Origin: Antedon bifida
Taxonomy: Eukaryota > Echinodermata > Crinoidea > Comatulida > Antedonidae
Length of the DNA: 64,000 nt
Assembly (NCBI GenBank): GCA_963402885.1
Contig: OY727095.1
Span: 935,001 to 999,000 of the forward strand
Direction of reading: 5' to 3'
A program made the position numbers and the translations under genes. The notes beneath the pieces were generated by a model. The model was not told the DNA's origin and ran no database searches. It was given only the letters and a program-made list of their open reading frames with translations. Within the stretch, counting starts at the first letter, position 1. Every line of letters begins with the position of its first letter. Below are positions 47,965 through 59,957 of this stretch, piece after piece.

Positions 47965-48387
47965 CTAAATATGTAATACAAATGTAATTGTAGTGGTTGC
48001 TCCCTATTAAATTGTTTACAAATCAATCAATTTTGTGTTCATTATCTGTACATTTATATTATCATATCCAGTCTATAATTGAACCAATTAAAGTAATTTT
48101 TTTTATATTAGAGTTGATATATTTTCGAACAGAGGTACCAGACATGACGTGATTCGGGTGATTTTTGAGTGAACAAAAATACAATTTCCTTAATATATTT
48201 TCAATGAATATGGCTTAAATAATTTAAAAATACACACTTATGCTATTTTTGTTATCAACAAGAGTAGTTTAACATTCTGTAGTTCAGTAGTAAGCAAGCA
48301 ACATTGGCATGTATCAATATCACTTATTCTTAGATCTGTGTAAGATAAGGTTTTACTAAACATTTCTCTCAATTTTGTTATATTTAC
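47965..48387 (-). other. NLR-B intron 2
   Basis: Intron with donor gtaaata (48381-48387) and acceptor acatatttag. AT-rich, nothing else recognised. Confidence 0.7.
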
Positions 48388-48462
48388 CTTTATCTGTTGA
48401 CGATAGGTTTTCTTCAAAGTTAGATGAGGAAGGCTCTATTATTGTTTCATTTGTTTCAACAT
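48388..48462 (-). CDS. NLR-B linker exon 2
   Basis: A 75-bp phase 1-1 exon (25 codons) with a good acceptor (tttacttctatag) and donor (AAAG/gtaaat). It encodes DVETNETIIEPSSSNFEENL then SSTDK: acidic, Ser-rich and probably disordered. Being symmetric, it can be skipped without a frame change. No counterpart was found in NLR-A, so it is either an NLR-B gain or an NLR-A loss. Confidence 0.7.
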
Positions 48463-49959
48463 CTATAGAAGTAAAAAAAAACACTTAAATGACACACTCT
48501 CTAAAAAATGTTTTAGATTGTTTCATTGAATATCTTGTGTAATTCTGTTCTATATACTTATGCTTGCTTCTTGTTTATGAATGAACATAAGATATGAACA
48601 TAAGACATGGACATAAGACATGGACATAAGACATGGACATAAGATATGGACATAAGATATGGACATAAGATATGGGCATAAGATATGAACATAAGATATG
48701 GACATAAGATATGGACATAAGATATGAACATAAGATATGAACATAAGATATGAACATAAGATATGAACATAAGATATGAACATAAGATATGAACATAAGA
48801 TATGAACATAAGATATGAACATAAGATATGAACATAAGATATGGACATAAGATATGAACATAAGATATGGACATAAGACATGAACATAAGACATGAACAT
48901 AAGATATGAACATAAGATATGAACATAAGATATGGACATAAGGTGGACATAAGATATGAACATAAGATATGAACATAAGATATGAACATAAGACATGAAC
49001 ATAAGATATGAACATAAGATATGAACATAAGATATGAAGACATGGACATAAGATATGAACAAAAGACATGGACATAAGACATGGACATAAGACATGGACA
49101 TAAGATATGAACATAAGATATGGACATAAGACATGGACATAAGACATGGACATAAGACATGGACATAAGATATGAACATAAGATATGGACATAAGACATG
49201 GACATAAGACATGGACATAAGACATGGACATAAGATATAAACATAAGATATGGACATAAGACATGGACATAAGACATGGACATAAGATATATGGACATAA
49301 GATATGAACATAAGAAATGGACATAAGATTTGACATTTTAGCCTTTTAATAGTAAGTAATGCTACCAGCGGTTTCGGGAGACAAATACATGTGATTCTTC
49401 TTTGGACAGATTTGAAAGCATTCTATATATATTCTTTAAAGGCATGAGCAGAGACGCCATCATTTAAATAAGGTCTAACAAGTTGCTAAGTATAGTTTTA
49501 TAATAAGATGTGTATTGCAATGTTTTACAATAGTATGCAGAATGAACCAACGCATACAATTTGATTGGATTTAACATTCACACAACTTTATTGTTAAATT
49601 TGATTCATCATTTATGAGGATGACCAAATTTGTGTAATAATTCATTTTTCATAATTTTGAATAAATGAATCAACTTCTGGAAGATCTTGTACAGTACAAG
49701 TAAGAACAATTTCTTATTATAAAATATTTATCATGCAATTCTATTAAATGCAGAGTGGAAAAATGTAAACGTATTATTTCTTTAAAATAAAAGATCATTT
49801 ATTAAAATAGATACTTCTATTCTATTTTATTTTTAATAGTAATGTAAAAATATTATTCAATTATAATTACAGAACAGTACACAACAAAAGTGTAATATTG
49901 ATGTGTATTTGATCATGTTCAAGTAAAAAGATGTAAATGAAAAAGAAAACCATGCATAC
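48463..49959 (-). other. NLR-B intron 1
   Basis: Intron with donor gtatgc (49954-49959) and acceptor cttctatag. About half of it is the 13-bp satellite at 48581-49330. The rest is AT-rich. Confidence 0.75.
48581..49330. repeat. 13-bp satellite in NLR-B intron 1
   Basis: About 57 copies of a 13-bp unit (gaacataagatat and variants ggacataagacat). Thirteen is not a multiple of three and the unit has no minus-strand stop, so all three minus frames stay open for about 250 codons and encode the same 13-residue peptide repeat (SYVHILCSYLMFI). Those frames are a by-product of the repeat, not genes. Confidence 0.95.
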
Positions 49960-50494
49960 CAGTTAGTTCTCTCCTTGACCGTTCTCCAAGAAGACGTGCA
50001 AACACTTCAATTTTTTCTTGGTTATCTTCTAATTTTGTATCAATTTCCAATCTTAAAACTGAATCCCAAATATTTTGTATCTCGGTGCTTAATTCATAGT
50101 GAGAAATAACCCTTTGTAAATCATTTGGTTCACTTTCTCTCAAAGCCTGAAATAGTCGTCTTCGATAAGGTGACAAACTTTCACCACTGCCAGTGTTTTG
50201 AATATTGTTATCCTTTATATACTGAATTACTAGTTGTTCAGCATGCTGCAAACGTGTTAACTTAGCAATATCCAACAGAAGGTTGACATTCTGTTCTGTG
50301 ATTTTACCTTCATCATAGAGTTTATTGAATAGATCATTTCCTATGAGCTGAGGATTGGTGATATCCCCTACAGATAAGTAATCAAACAGACAGAATCTCA
50401 ACCATCTGTATTTTTCATTTTCGTAGTCTCTACTGAGGGCTGACTTCAATTGTCGGAATTTTTCTTCAGGATCTTCCATTTCACTGGTTTCAGT
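49960..50494 (-). CDS. NLR-B first coding exon: death-fold (DED-like) domains
   Basis: Acceptor ttcatttcattttcag gives an exon start at 50494. The first in-frame ATG is 15 bases in (50479), giving MEDPEEKFRQLKSAL. The open frame upstream of this is intronic and begins with TTG. The first domain (FRQLKSALSRDYENEKYRWL to GKITEQNVNLLLDIAKLTRL) fits a death effector domain. The second (SPYRRRLFQALRESEPNDLQ to WDSVLRLEIDTKLE) is a related helical region also seen in NLR-A. The donor at RRELTG, phase 1, leads into linker exon 2. From this ATG the four exons total 7,938 bp, an exact multiple of three, so the model is a closed frame of 2,645 residues. Confidence 0.82.
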
Positions 50495-51032
50495 CTGAAA
50501 ATGAAATGAACAAAAAAACATTTTTACACTTGAGAGGTGGGGGAGGGGGGGGGGGGGGGAGGGTGCGTACGCACCCCGCCTCCCAAATTGCAAAAGGTCA
50601 ACAACAAAAAATCTGTAGTGTATTATACATTATATTATGAAAATGGCCCAAAATATATTAATCCGCACCCACCCAAATAAAATCCTCCGTACGGCCCTGG
50701 AGAGAATAACACATAATTTTAGAAATAGGCTATGTGACCACAATCTGCAATTTAAATTATATGTACTATGCTATGGTTGAACCAATACAACGTTTACAGT
50801 GAAAATTTAGACCTGAATCTGTATAGAAATGGGAACTTGCATTAAATAAGTAATAACAAAGAATGGCAAGAAAAGAACTGCATATCCAAAACAATTACAA
50901 CGCAGGTTTTTTTTTAGAAAAATAAGTGTGGTGTAAAGAGCTTATCCAAACCACTCCATATTAGGTACATACTGTACTAAAAAGTGCATTTTTTGTGATT
51001 AATGCTAGAGAAAAATAAAAATAATGAGTGGA
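50495..51032. other. Region upstream of NLR-B coding exons
   Basis: Contains a G/C homopolymer-rich block (about 50537-50575) and AT-rich DNA. The acceptor at 50495 implies at least one upstream, probably untranslated, exon that I cannot place. Confidence 0.45.
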
Positions 51033-51275
51033 GGAGACACTCCTATTGTGGGGACACCCCTATTGTGGGGTCACTCCTATTGTGGGGACACCCCTATTGT
51101 GGGGTCACTCCTATTGTGGGGTCACTCCTATTGTGGGGTCACCCCTAATGTGGGGTCACTCCTATTGTGGGGTCACCCCTATTGTGGGGACACCCCTATT
51201 GAGGGGACATCCCTATTGTGGGGACACCCCTATTGAGGGGACACCCCTATTGAGGGGACACCCCTATTGTGGAGA
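51033..51275. repeat. 17-bp minisatellite
   Basis: About 14 copies of a 17-bp unit, cctattgtggggacacc, with variants tcactcc and ttgaggg. Its sequence resembles the terminal region of the Tigger-like fossil to its right (51550-51632). Open frames across it are repeat by-products. Confidence 0.9.
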
Positions 51276-51725
51276 CTACATTCCCACGAAAAAGCAGGGA
51301 TTTTTTAACACTATGGCTAACTCCTACTCATGGACACCCCTACTAAGGAGACAGGGACACCTTTGAGTGTGCCAAATGGTTGATTCAACCCCTATGAAGG
51401 GGACAAAAATGAATATAATAATTATGATAATATAAATTATGATACTTTCTCTGGCTTGACAGTTTAAATATCAATTAGTTACCTCAATCTTGCAAGTCAG
51501 ATAAATTATTGTTCATATGGTATTTATTTCTTGTTTTTTTTCCAATCAGGTTTTTTTGGGGACACCCCTATTAAGGGGACATTTTTTTGGGTCCTGAAGA
51601 TGTCCCCTTAATAGGGGTACTACTATATTTGTTTTATATAAAACATACCACAACAAGCTATTTAACATAGCAGCTGACAACGTACAGCAGACCAAGCTTC
51701 TCACAACACAACAACAAAGTACATG
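51276..51725. mobile_element. Remnant of a Tigger/pogo-like DNA transposon
   Basis: Several blocks of the type cccctatgaaggggac and cccctattaaggggaca occur, including a hairpin at about 51566-51617. The right edge reads tatagtagtacccctattaa on the minus strand, close to the CAGTA-RAACCCC terminus of the other MITEs here. No transposase is visible. The left end is probably merged with the 17-bp array. Confidence 0.4.
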
Positions 51726-52028
51726 ACCAATCAAATGGTGTGAATTTAAATCATAATTTTTTTAAATGTCAACTTTATTTATGGAGGTACCATTCCAGCT
51801 GATCAAATGCTAGTTGCTATTCATGGCCCTATTAGATTCCACAAAACATGTGCAATAGGTAATAAGACGGAAAACAAATATAGAAAATCTAACATTCAAA
51901 ATTAATTTAATCAAGTTGATTGTAATTTGATTATATTAAATATGGCAAAATAAAAAAACTTCATATTATAGGAGGAGCTATGGAGAATGCAAACATGCCT
52001 CCTCACCTTGACATACAGTACAGGAAAA
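51726..52028. repeat. Segmental duplication, spacer B, first block
   Basis: Aligns to 21275-21588 of spacer A and stops at the transposon target acaggaaaa (52020-52028). Confidence 0.85.
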
Positions 52029-54079
52029 GAGTGTTGACAAAGTGCGAGGCAGCGAGACATGCCAAATATTTGTGCGAGGCATCATTTTATCATTTCCAAA
52101 AGTGCGAGGCATGCGAGGCATATAGTTTACAATTTCAAAAAGGTGCGAGGCATATCTTAACATGCTATTATGCTATATTGTAGGCATAATAATCAATTAC
52201 TTATATTTGTATAATAGGCCTAGCGTATCTAAATAGATTCGTGTAGACACTCAACATGTTTATTTTTATGTTTCTTTTTCCTTCAAGTCATATCGTGTCA
52301 AATTTTACTTTTACAAAAGTTCCCAAACTGTTCAAAAGTTGTGCATCCGTAATTCGGTATGCGCCATATTTTAAAAATCTGAACGACACTCTTCAACTTT
52401 CGATAAACAATTGTTATAGCGACACTTATCATCAAATGACTGCCATGTTTGTTGGCATATGGAGCGTGTTCACTTTACAATTAATTAACATGTCTCTCGA
52501 ACATAGCAGAGTGAAAATTATTATTTTTTGTCACACCCTCGCGCCTCGATCCGGTAGACCTAGCGAGAGATGGAAAATCCCTCTTTACTATTTAGCAAGT
52601 AGCGGCGGAGTGATTCTGCCCTGAGAGGATTTGGCCTTGTGGCTATTCCCCTCCTATATATAGCACGTGGTTTCAGACTTCTCTCTGAGCGGCGTGCCAA
52701 AGACATTCCATTCTCTAGGAAATCAACACGTGTACTTCTCTCGCAAATAAAATGAACAGCGATGGCCAGGACAAGTTCAATAACTGGCGATGAATAAAAG
52801 GTAACTGATATGCCGATCAAATAAAATGCCGCAAAGAAAAAAAATTGCGAGAGAATTCTGAAGCGCGTGTGAAAAAGACTTACGTCTGACAATCGTAATA
52901 CTAGGCCTAAAATTAAACTTTAGCTAATATGCTTAGCCCTAACCCAGAGGCCTATGCAGAAAATAATTTAATCAATTGTTATATAATAATAATTGGTGTA
53001 ATATTTTAATAATGATACACTATTCCTGTTTTAGTAGGCTAGGTATATTACGATTTTTATTTATTGTTATTGTTAACGTACTAATAAACCCGGCACTAGT
53101 TTCCTTCGCTTGTATTTTTACTCCAAATTTGATAACTAACTTTATCGTGTGAATACCACACCTTAGAAGTATACCTCATGAGTACTTTACTGAAAGAATC
53201 ACATAAAAAGTAACAAATAAATCCCTAAATTAATGATTTTACAGACGTGTTCCTCGCACACTTTTCGCGAATTTCATGCATGTTCAATATTTTTGTTTCT
53301 ACGATAATAGAGGACTAAAACTCAGTGGAATCTGTCAATTTCTCATGCATTTATTGGTGAAAAACACCTTTTATTTCAATATATTTGTTAATCTGTAAAA
53401 TGTATAATGTAATAATAAATAAAAATACTGTAATAATGTTACCACTGATAGTGATACTGTTCTGTTTTCAAAGAATAATAATCGATCCTAAATCAACATC
53501 ACTACCTAGCCCTACACCTAGGACATCCTACTAAGGATATTATGATGAACTGTTCTATTTTATTCTTTAAAAGGTTAACGAAGCCGTGCACAGTATCAAC
53601 AGTAACATTTTTCCTTACTGACGTCTGACAAAATTTTCACCAAATAATGCGTTAAATATATAGATTCCACAGAGTTTTTAGCCCTCTAATTAATTTTGCT
53701 CTTTTGGCGTTTCAAAGAAACCAAAATATTGAACATTGAGTGTGCGAAATTCGCAAACCGTATGCGAGAAAAACGTCTGTAAATCACCAATTTAACGGAT
53801 TTATTCTTCATTAAAGTAGGCCTACTAATTCTAAGGTGTGGTATTCAGGATAAAGCATGGTTAACAAATTTCGTGTTAAAATACAAGGCAGGTGCAAAAG
53901 GGAACTATCCTAACTAGTGGGCCTAGGCCTAGGCACTTCAATTTCGGTGATTTCCTGCCTCGCAACTTTGAGAAATGATAAAATGGTGCCTTGCATTTTT
54001 TGATGATGGTAAAACGATGCCTCGCATAAATTTGTGACTTGCCGCGCATGCCTCGCTGCCTCGCACTTTGTTACTACCC
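52029..54079. mobile_element. Non-autonomous Mutator-like DNA transposon
   Basis: 2,051 bp flanked by a 9-bp duplication, acaggaaaa (52020-52028 and 54080-54088). The empty site is present in spacer A (21580-21588). The terminal inverted repeats are imperfect: left gagtgttgacaaagtgcgag, right (reversed) gggtagtaacaaagtgcgag. They continue into subterminal copies of gtgcgaggca. A 9-bp target duplication and long G-starting ends fit MULE elements. No transposase frame is seen; frames at 52256-52624 and 52560-52892 are unrecognised and probably chance. A nested foldback lies at about 53090-53925. Confidence 0.8.
53090..53925. repeat. Foldback (long inverted repeat) nested in the MULE-like element
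   Basis: The left arm (about 53090-53345) and right arm (about 53655-53925) are imperfect inverted copies. Each contains gaataccacaccttagaa, a cagacgtgtt/cagacgtttt stretch, and a tcgcacac...gttcaatattt stretch. They are separated by about 300 bp of AT-rich DNA. No coding sequence. Probably an independent MITE-like foldback that inserted into, or was captured by, the larger element. Confidence 0.7.
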
Positions 54080-55434
54080 ACAGGAAAACATAGGAATATG
54101 TACTTACAATTAATCAATGTAGCTTGTACCACTAAGGTTACCATTCACATGCAAAGGAGGCTCAGGTATCTTGATGTACAGCATATACATTCTGAATGCT
54201 AAAAGCAAGTTGATGTGGTTCCACCAGCGCAAGCCACTCCTTACTGAATGACAAAAACTGCTGATCAACTGATCATTTAAACCAATCACATCACTGGTGA
54301 ATTTGCTATGCTTAATAATTCTGTTGTTTGTCTTTCATTCACGCATTCTTTAACCTGTAAAAATAGTAACACTGGTTTTTACTGGTTTCAAAATACAACT
54401 ACAGTATAGTAGTGTACATTCAAATTGTGCATCTTTCAATGATGAGAAACTTTGTAAGTAGCATCGACACGTCACTAATACATGTTTCAACCCATTTATT
54501 AAAAAGAAAAGAACAGAAAATAATATGAAGGTATTGAAAGGCACTGGTGTAATGGCTAACTGGCTAAACCCAGGGGCTCTTGAGCTCATGGAAGAGGAAA
54601 AACAAACATTTGAATATGTTGAAAAAGACTAAAAATGCCAGACCTCGGCATTTAATATTCTACTCCTAAAAGATTTATGTTTTTGTCAATGAAGTCTCCT
54701 ATAAAACGACAAAGGTTTGTAATGTGTTTACATGTGTTCACTTCAACTTAAACTTTCAAATTAAAATAATTGTTCCTTATATTAAAACACACAAGAAAAG
54801 AAAATAGCAATATTATAATACATTATACTAACAAAATAAGTAAAGATCTAGAAAGAAACTAAATAATATAAAGTCTAAATACTGAAACACCAAACACTTT
54901 ACCAAGATACTTACTGTTTTAATATCAAGAAAAAAGATTCTTTGGCTTTAAAGCAACAGGATGATAATTTCAAATATTTTTTTCCTTCAATAATAACTCT
55001 CATCTTAGGCTATAGAACATAATGTAACATTTTGGTGATAATAGTTGACATAGGTAATCTTGTAACTTTGAATGAATAGACATTCCAATTCTTACAACCC
55101 ACAAAATTCCTGAAGCTTCAAATATTTACCTCTCATCTTTACATACAACCGAAGAAAAATGCAGAAGAATTTTAAACCATCATCTTTAGTTGGGCTTACA
55201 TTTACAATCATAGCTTTCCGCACAACAAACAAAGTTGTTGCAGTTATTTGGATTTGTTCTAGTATATGAATTATATAAATATCCCAATGAGAATCCCATG
55301 CAACACTGTATTCAAGAATAGGGTACAGAGTAAGGTACAACGTACAGTTAGAACTTTCATAATACAAAATTGATATTGTAAATTTTGTACAGTATTTAGT
55401 ATTAACATCTACTACAGTGTAGAATATTACCAAT
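54080..55434. repeat. Segmental duplication, spacer B, second block
   Basis: Aligns to 21580-22584 and, across the uninterrupted copia target attcc at about 55083-55087, to 26968-27260 and the LINE flanks. It retains the empty sites of both retroelements. About 150 bp around 54850-55010 are present here and missing in spacer A. Confidence 0.85.
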
Positions 55435-55685
55435 TTACGGCTTTTACGTTGGAAATCGAAAGGCAATACTTTTCATAATTCTGTATTTGTTTCCTTTCCT
55501 AGACTATAGGAGCAAATACCAAATGACAAAACACTTTATTTCATGTTTTATTTGTATTACAATTGTTTAATTTTCTTATATACAGGTTTATCTTAACTGT
55601 TTGTATTGTATGGAGTGAGTGCAGAATCTGTTTGGGCTTTTATTGGTGACTGAATAAATATTATTATTAATATTATTATTATTAT
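55435..55685 (+). mobile_element. Short retroelement 3' end with (ATT)n tail
   Basis: About 250 bp present in spacer B between agaatattaccaat and caaaagata, which are contiguous in spacer A at about 33911-33931. It ends in gactgaataaatattattat plus further ATT repeats. That is the look of a 5'-truncated non-LTR or SINE-type insertion on the plus strand. It has no coding capacity and the family is not identified. Confidence 0.55.
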
Positions 55686-57585
55686 CAAAAGATAATTGTT
55701 AACATTCAACCTGTATCAGTGAATTATCACAAAAGGGATTTACTTGTTTGAATAGCATTGACGTCAATGCACAATTTCTTTCATTTTATATTTCTTTACT
55801 TCTTTCAAATATCGTTTCACAGCTGAATGCACACATTTAATTTATACCTACTTTCATATTTTATAAATAGTCATTCTGGGTTTTACACAATTTAACTACA
55901 ATACAACGTTAACTTTCTGCATAATTTTAATATCATACTTTACCTAGAACAATCAAAATCAACTAATGAATTCTGCCATCAAAAGTTACAAAAACACAGT
56001 ATATGAATTGGTCTACAGTTTACATAGCTGCTGCCCTCAACAAAATTGACTATTTATTTGAATATCATAAACAACCTTTGGATGTTATTTTTGTAATAAG
56101 TGCCACAAAAGTTCATGCTTACTTTGATATGAGGGCAGTATATACCTCCTAGTGTAAACTTTTCATTGCAAAAATGTAATAGTTTTAAACAATAATATTA
56201 AAGTAGCCTACAGTACAGTACATGAAATACATTATTACTCCAAATACTGCATCATATATGAAGAAACACTCCAGTAACAGTGTATTCATTATTTATACTA
56301 TAATTTGTTTTAATAATAACAAAAACATACATGCCAACATGGCAGACTCCCATATTTTAGACTCGTCTCCCGGCCTAACATCGTTCTCCCGGTTTTCCAC
56401 ATTTTCTCCCAGATTACAAAGATAACTGAATTTTGATGTATATGTGTTGTTTTCTACATTAAAAATAACAAAAAGGCAATACACACACGCACATTTACGA
56501 TATTTAAGCCATTGTACGACCATCTGCGGCCATAATTTTTAAATTTTTTTCTGAACGGAAAGGGGATTCCCCTCACATAGCCATCACGCAATATCGCTTG
56601 TGAAGTCACACACTGTGCTCCTTTACCTCTCGCTAATAGATAGAGGGTGCTGTTGACCTTAAAAAACTCCACCCTTCCATTTTCTTAACTTCTGATGTTG
56701 GCATATGTATGTAAAAATCAGATTTCTACTTCTAGAACAATTTTTATTTAATAAGCGAACAAACTAAATCAGTATTAATTATTTATTGTTCTTTTTATGT
56801 ATGGTAAATCAATTACTAGGCTATCTAGTATTATTTCGAGGATACTAACAAACAGAGAAATCAATTTACATCGGTAATTGCAATTAATACATACAGGCAG
56901 GCGTAATAGGCCTACATCCAGTGTGCATGGTACAGTCCGAGTTGATTTGATGCTGAATGCATGCATGGTCCTAGGCCTAGCTATAATACTAGAGAGGCTT
57001 ATTTTAGTAGAGCCTAGTAATGTATGGGCGCCTACTCGCCAACCTCCTCTTGTCAGGAGTCCTGACAAGTTTCTGAGTATCTTTTCGAAATTAAATAAAG
57101 GCACCGTTTACTAAATAAAAAGTTTGATTATAAAACATTATTTTAATATATTTTAATTCCTTACCTCTAGGCCTCCTACGTCTAGGCCCAGATACGTCTT
57201 TGAAGAACACGTGCATCCAGGGACGTATTATTATGGCATTCACTTTATCAATATTAGTAACACAATTCAGAGACCAAAATGGTGCCTATCAAAGTCTGCC
57301 CTCTATGTTTTCAACATCCCTGTAATATAGTATTCACAAGAGGTTTTCCCTCCAGAAACATTTTTTAATGAATATAATATAAAAAATAGACTGAGATAAT
57401 GATGGTGGTAACATGATGTTAATAGATGGTATTAGAAGGACAATAACAAAGCTGGTACTAACAATGATAAAGCTGATACAATATAACAATGATGAAAATG
57501 ATATAACAATGATGATGGTAAAATGATGGTGAGATGATATAATAATTACAATGCTGAAGATGGTACACAACAATGATTATATATA
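55686..57585. repeat. Segmental duplication, spacer B, third block
   Basis: Aligns to 33925-35997. It carries a (TGATGA)-rich microsatellite at about 57400-57575 like its partner. No gene is recognised. Confidence 0.85.
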
Positions 57586-58254
57586 AAATCATCAGGAAGT
57601 AGATCACTATGTATACTGTTGTCGTCATTTATATATAAAATCATCAGGAAGTAGATCACTATGTATACTGTTGTCGTCATTTATATATAAAATCATCAGG
57701 AAGTAGATCACTGTATACTGTTGTCGTCATTTATATCTAAAATCATCAGGAAGTAGATCACTATGTATACTGTTGTCGTCATTTATATCTAAATCATCAG
57801 GAAGTAGATCACTATGTATACTGTTGTCGTCATTTATATCTAAAATCATCAGGAAGTAGATCACTATGTATACTGTTGTCGTCATTTATACCTAAATCAT
57901 CAGGAAGTAGATCACTATGTATACTGTTGTCGTCATTTATACCTAAATCATCAGGAAGTAGATCACTATGTATACTGTTGTCGTCATTTATATCTAAAAT
58001 CATCAGGAAGTAGATCACTATGTATACTGTTGTCATTTATATCTAAAATCATCAGGAAGTAGATCACTATGTATACTGTTGTCGTCATTTATATCTAAAA
58101 TCATCAGGAAGTAGATCACTATGTATACTGTTGTCGTCATTTATATCTAAAACCATCAGGAATTAGATCACTATGTATACTGTTGTCGTCATTTATATCT
58201 AAAATCATCAGGAAGTAGATCACTATGTATACTGTTGTCATATATATCTAAAAC
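57586..58254. repeat. 52-bp satellite, spacer B
   Basis: About 13 copies of the unit with atcatcaggaagtagatcac. It is the short counterpart of the 53-copy array at 35998-38744. Confidence 0.95.
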
Positions 58255-58413
58255 GTCAATAAATATAATTAAAACTACCGAACAAAGAAAACAATATACT
58301 CTTATATACATTTTTAATCTATTTTATTCATCTCTTCAACAAATCTGATAGAAATACAAAATTCATGATTGATTTACTGCAAGAATTTAATTGTAATTTA
58401 TAGATTCAGAAAA

Positions 58414-58737
58414 AATGACTTAAAAGCAAGTGATCTGTGCACAGTATAAATATATACTTTAATATTAAACTGAACTACAAATACAAGATATAAAATGATT
58501 CAAAAGCAAGTGATCTGTGCACAGTATAAATATATACTTCAACATTAAACTTAACTACAAATACAAGATATAAAATGACTTAAAGCAAGTGATCTGTGCA
58601 CAGTATAAATATATACTTCAACATTAAACTTAACTACAAATACAAGATATAAAATAGCTTAAAGCAAATGATCTGTGCACAGTATAAATATATACTTCAA
58701 CATTAAACTTAACTACAAATACAAGATATAAAATAAC
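58414..58737. repeat. About 78-bp tandem repeat, NLR-C 3' flank
   Basis: Just over four copies of the unit marked by gatctgtgcacagtataaat, matching 38905-39236. Confidence 0.9.
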
Positions 58738-58765
58738 TGCTACATTATTCAGTATAATAAAGATA

Positions 58766-58967
58766 CAGTAGAATTATTATTTAAGGGACACTTTTCAATA
58801 GGAGTGTTTTCTCTGGCTACAGTTTGCTACAGTTTTCTACAGTTTTCTACAGTTTTCATATTTTTTCAGACAAAGAAGAAGTGTCTTTTAAGTATGACTT
58901 AACTGGGGTTGTACAACTTTATCTCATGTAGTCAACAATTAAGTGTTCATTAATAAAGATTTTACTG
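58766..58967. mobile_element. Tigger/pogo-like MITE, copy 2
   Basis: 202 bp between TA dinucleotides, with ends cagtagaattattatttaag and cattaataaagattttactg. It shares its right half with copy 1 at 1622-1823 (gtatgactta, ggggttgtacaactt). Its centre has gained a small ctacagtttt repeat. Confidence 0.7.
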
Positions 58968-59086
58968 TATATTATACAATAAATTATCTTGTACTACAAA
59001 AAAACAATGATACAGGCTACAGTACTTAACATATTATATACAAATACATAAATAATAATAAATGCAGGACTGATTCCTTTGTATTC

Positions 59087-59957
59087 TGTATTTCTGCCCC
59101 GTGAATGAACCACAAGGGCAACGATTGTCAACGTATCTATAATATTTCTGCCCTGCTTCAATAGGAGCAAGGGCAACGATCGTCAACGTATCTATAATAT
59201 TTCTGCCCTGCTTTAATAGGAGCAAGGGCAACGATTGTCAACGTATCTATATTTCTGCCCTGCTTCAATAGGAGCAAGGGCAACGATTTCCAACGTATCT
59301 ATAATATTTCTGCCCTGCTTCAATAGGAGCAAGGGCAACGATCGTCAACGTATCTATAATATTTCTGCCCTGCTTTAATAGGAGCAAGGGCAACGATTTC
59401 CAACGTATCTATAATATTTCTGCCCTGCTTCAATGGGAGCAAGGGCAACGATTTTCAACATATCTATAATATTTCTGCACTGCTTCAATAGGAGCAAGGG
59501 CAACGATTTTCATCGTATCTATAATATTTCTGCCCTGCTTCAGTAGGAGCAAGGGCAACGATTTTCAACGTATCTATAATATTTCTGCCTTGCTTCAATA
59601 GGAGAAAGGGCAACGATTTCCAACGTATCTATAATATATCTGGCCTGCTTCAATAGGAGCAAGGGCAACGATTTTCAACGTATCTATAATATTTCTGTCT
59701 TGCTTCAATAGGAGAAAGGGCAACGATTTCCAACGTATCTATAATATATCTGGCCTGCTTCAATAGGAGAAAGGGCAACGATTTTCAACGTATCTATAAT
59801 ATTTCTTCCCTGCTTCAATAGGAGAAAGGGCAACGATTTTTAACGTATCTATAATATTTCTGCCCTGCTTCAATAGGAGCAAGGACAACGATTTCAAACG
59901 AATATATTACGTATTATATAATATGTCTGCCCTTCTTCAGGGCAACGTTTCTCAACA
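59087..59957. repeat. 55-bp tandem repeat, NLR-C 3' flank
   Basis: About 16 copies of the unit with caagggcaacgattttcaac, the longest of the three arrays. Variants include caacgatcgtcaacg and aggagaaagg. Confidence 0.94.

Noticed and set aside
48550-49336. Three overlapping frames of about 250 codons
   Set aside because: All three encode the same 13-residue peptide from a 13-bp satellite inside an intron.
51024-51366. Glycine/cysteine-rich repeat proteins
   Set aside because: Reading frames through the 17-bp minisatellite with no conservation outside it.
52256-52892. Two frames of 110-122 codons inside the MULE-like element as a transposase
   Set aside because: No DDE motif, zinc finger or similarity to known transposases is visible, and the two overlap on opposite strands.
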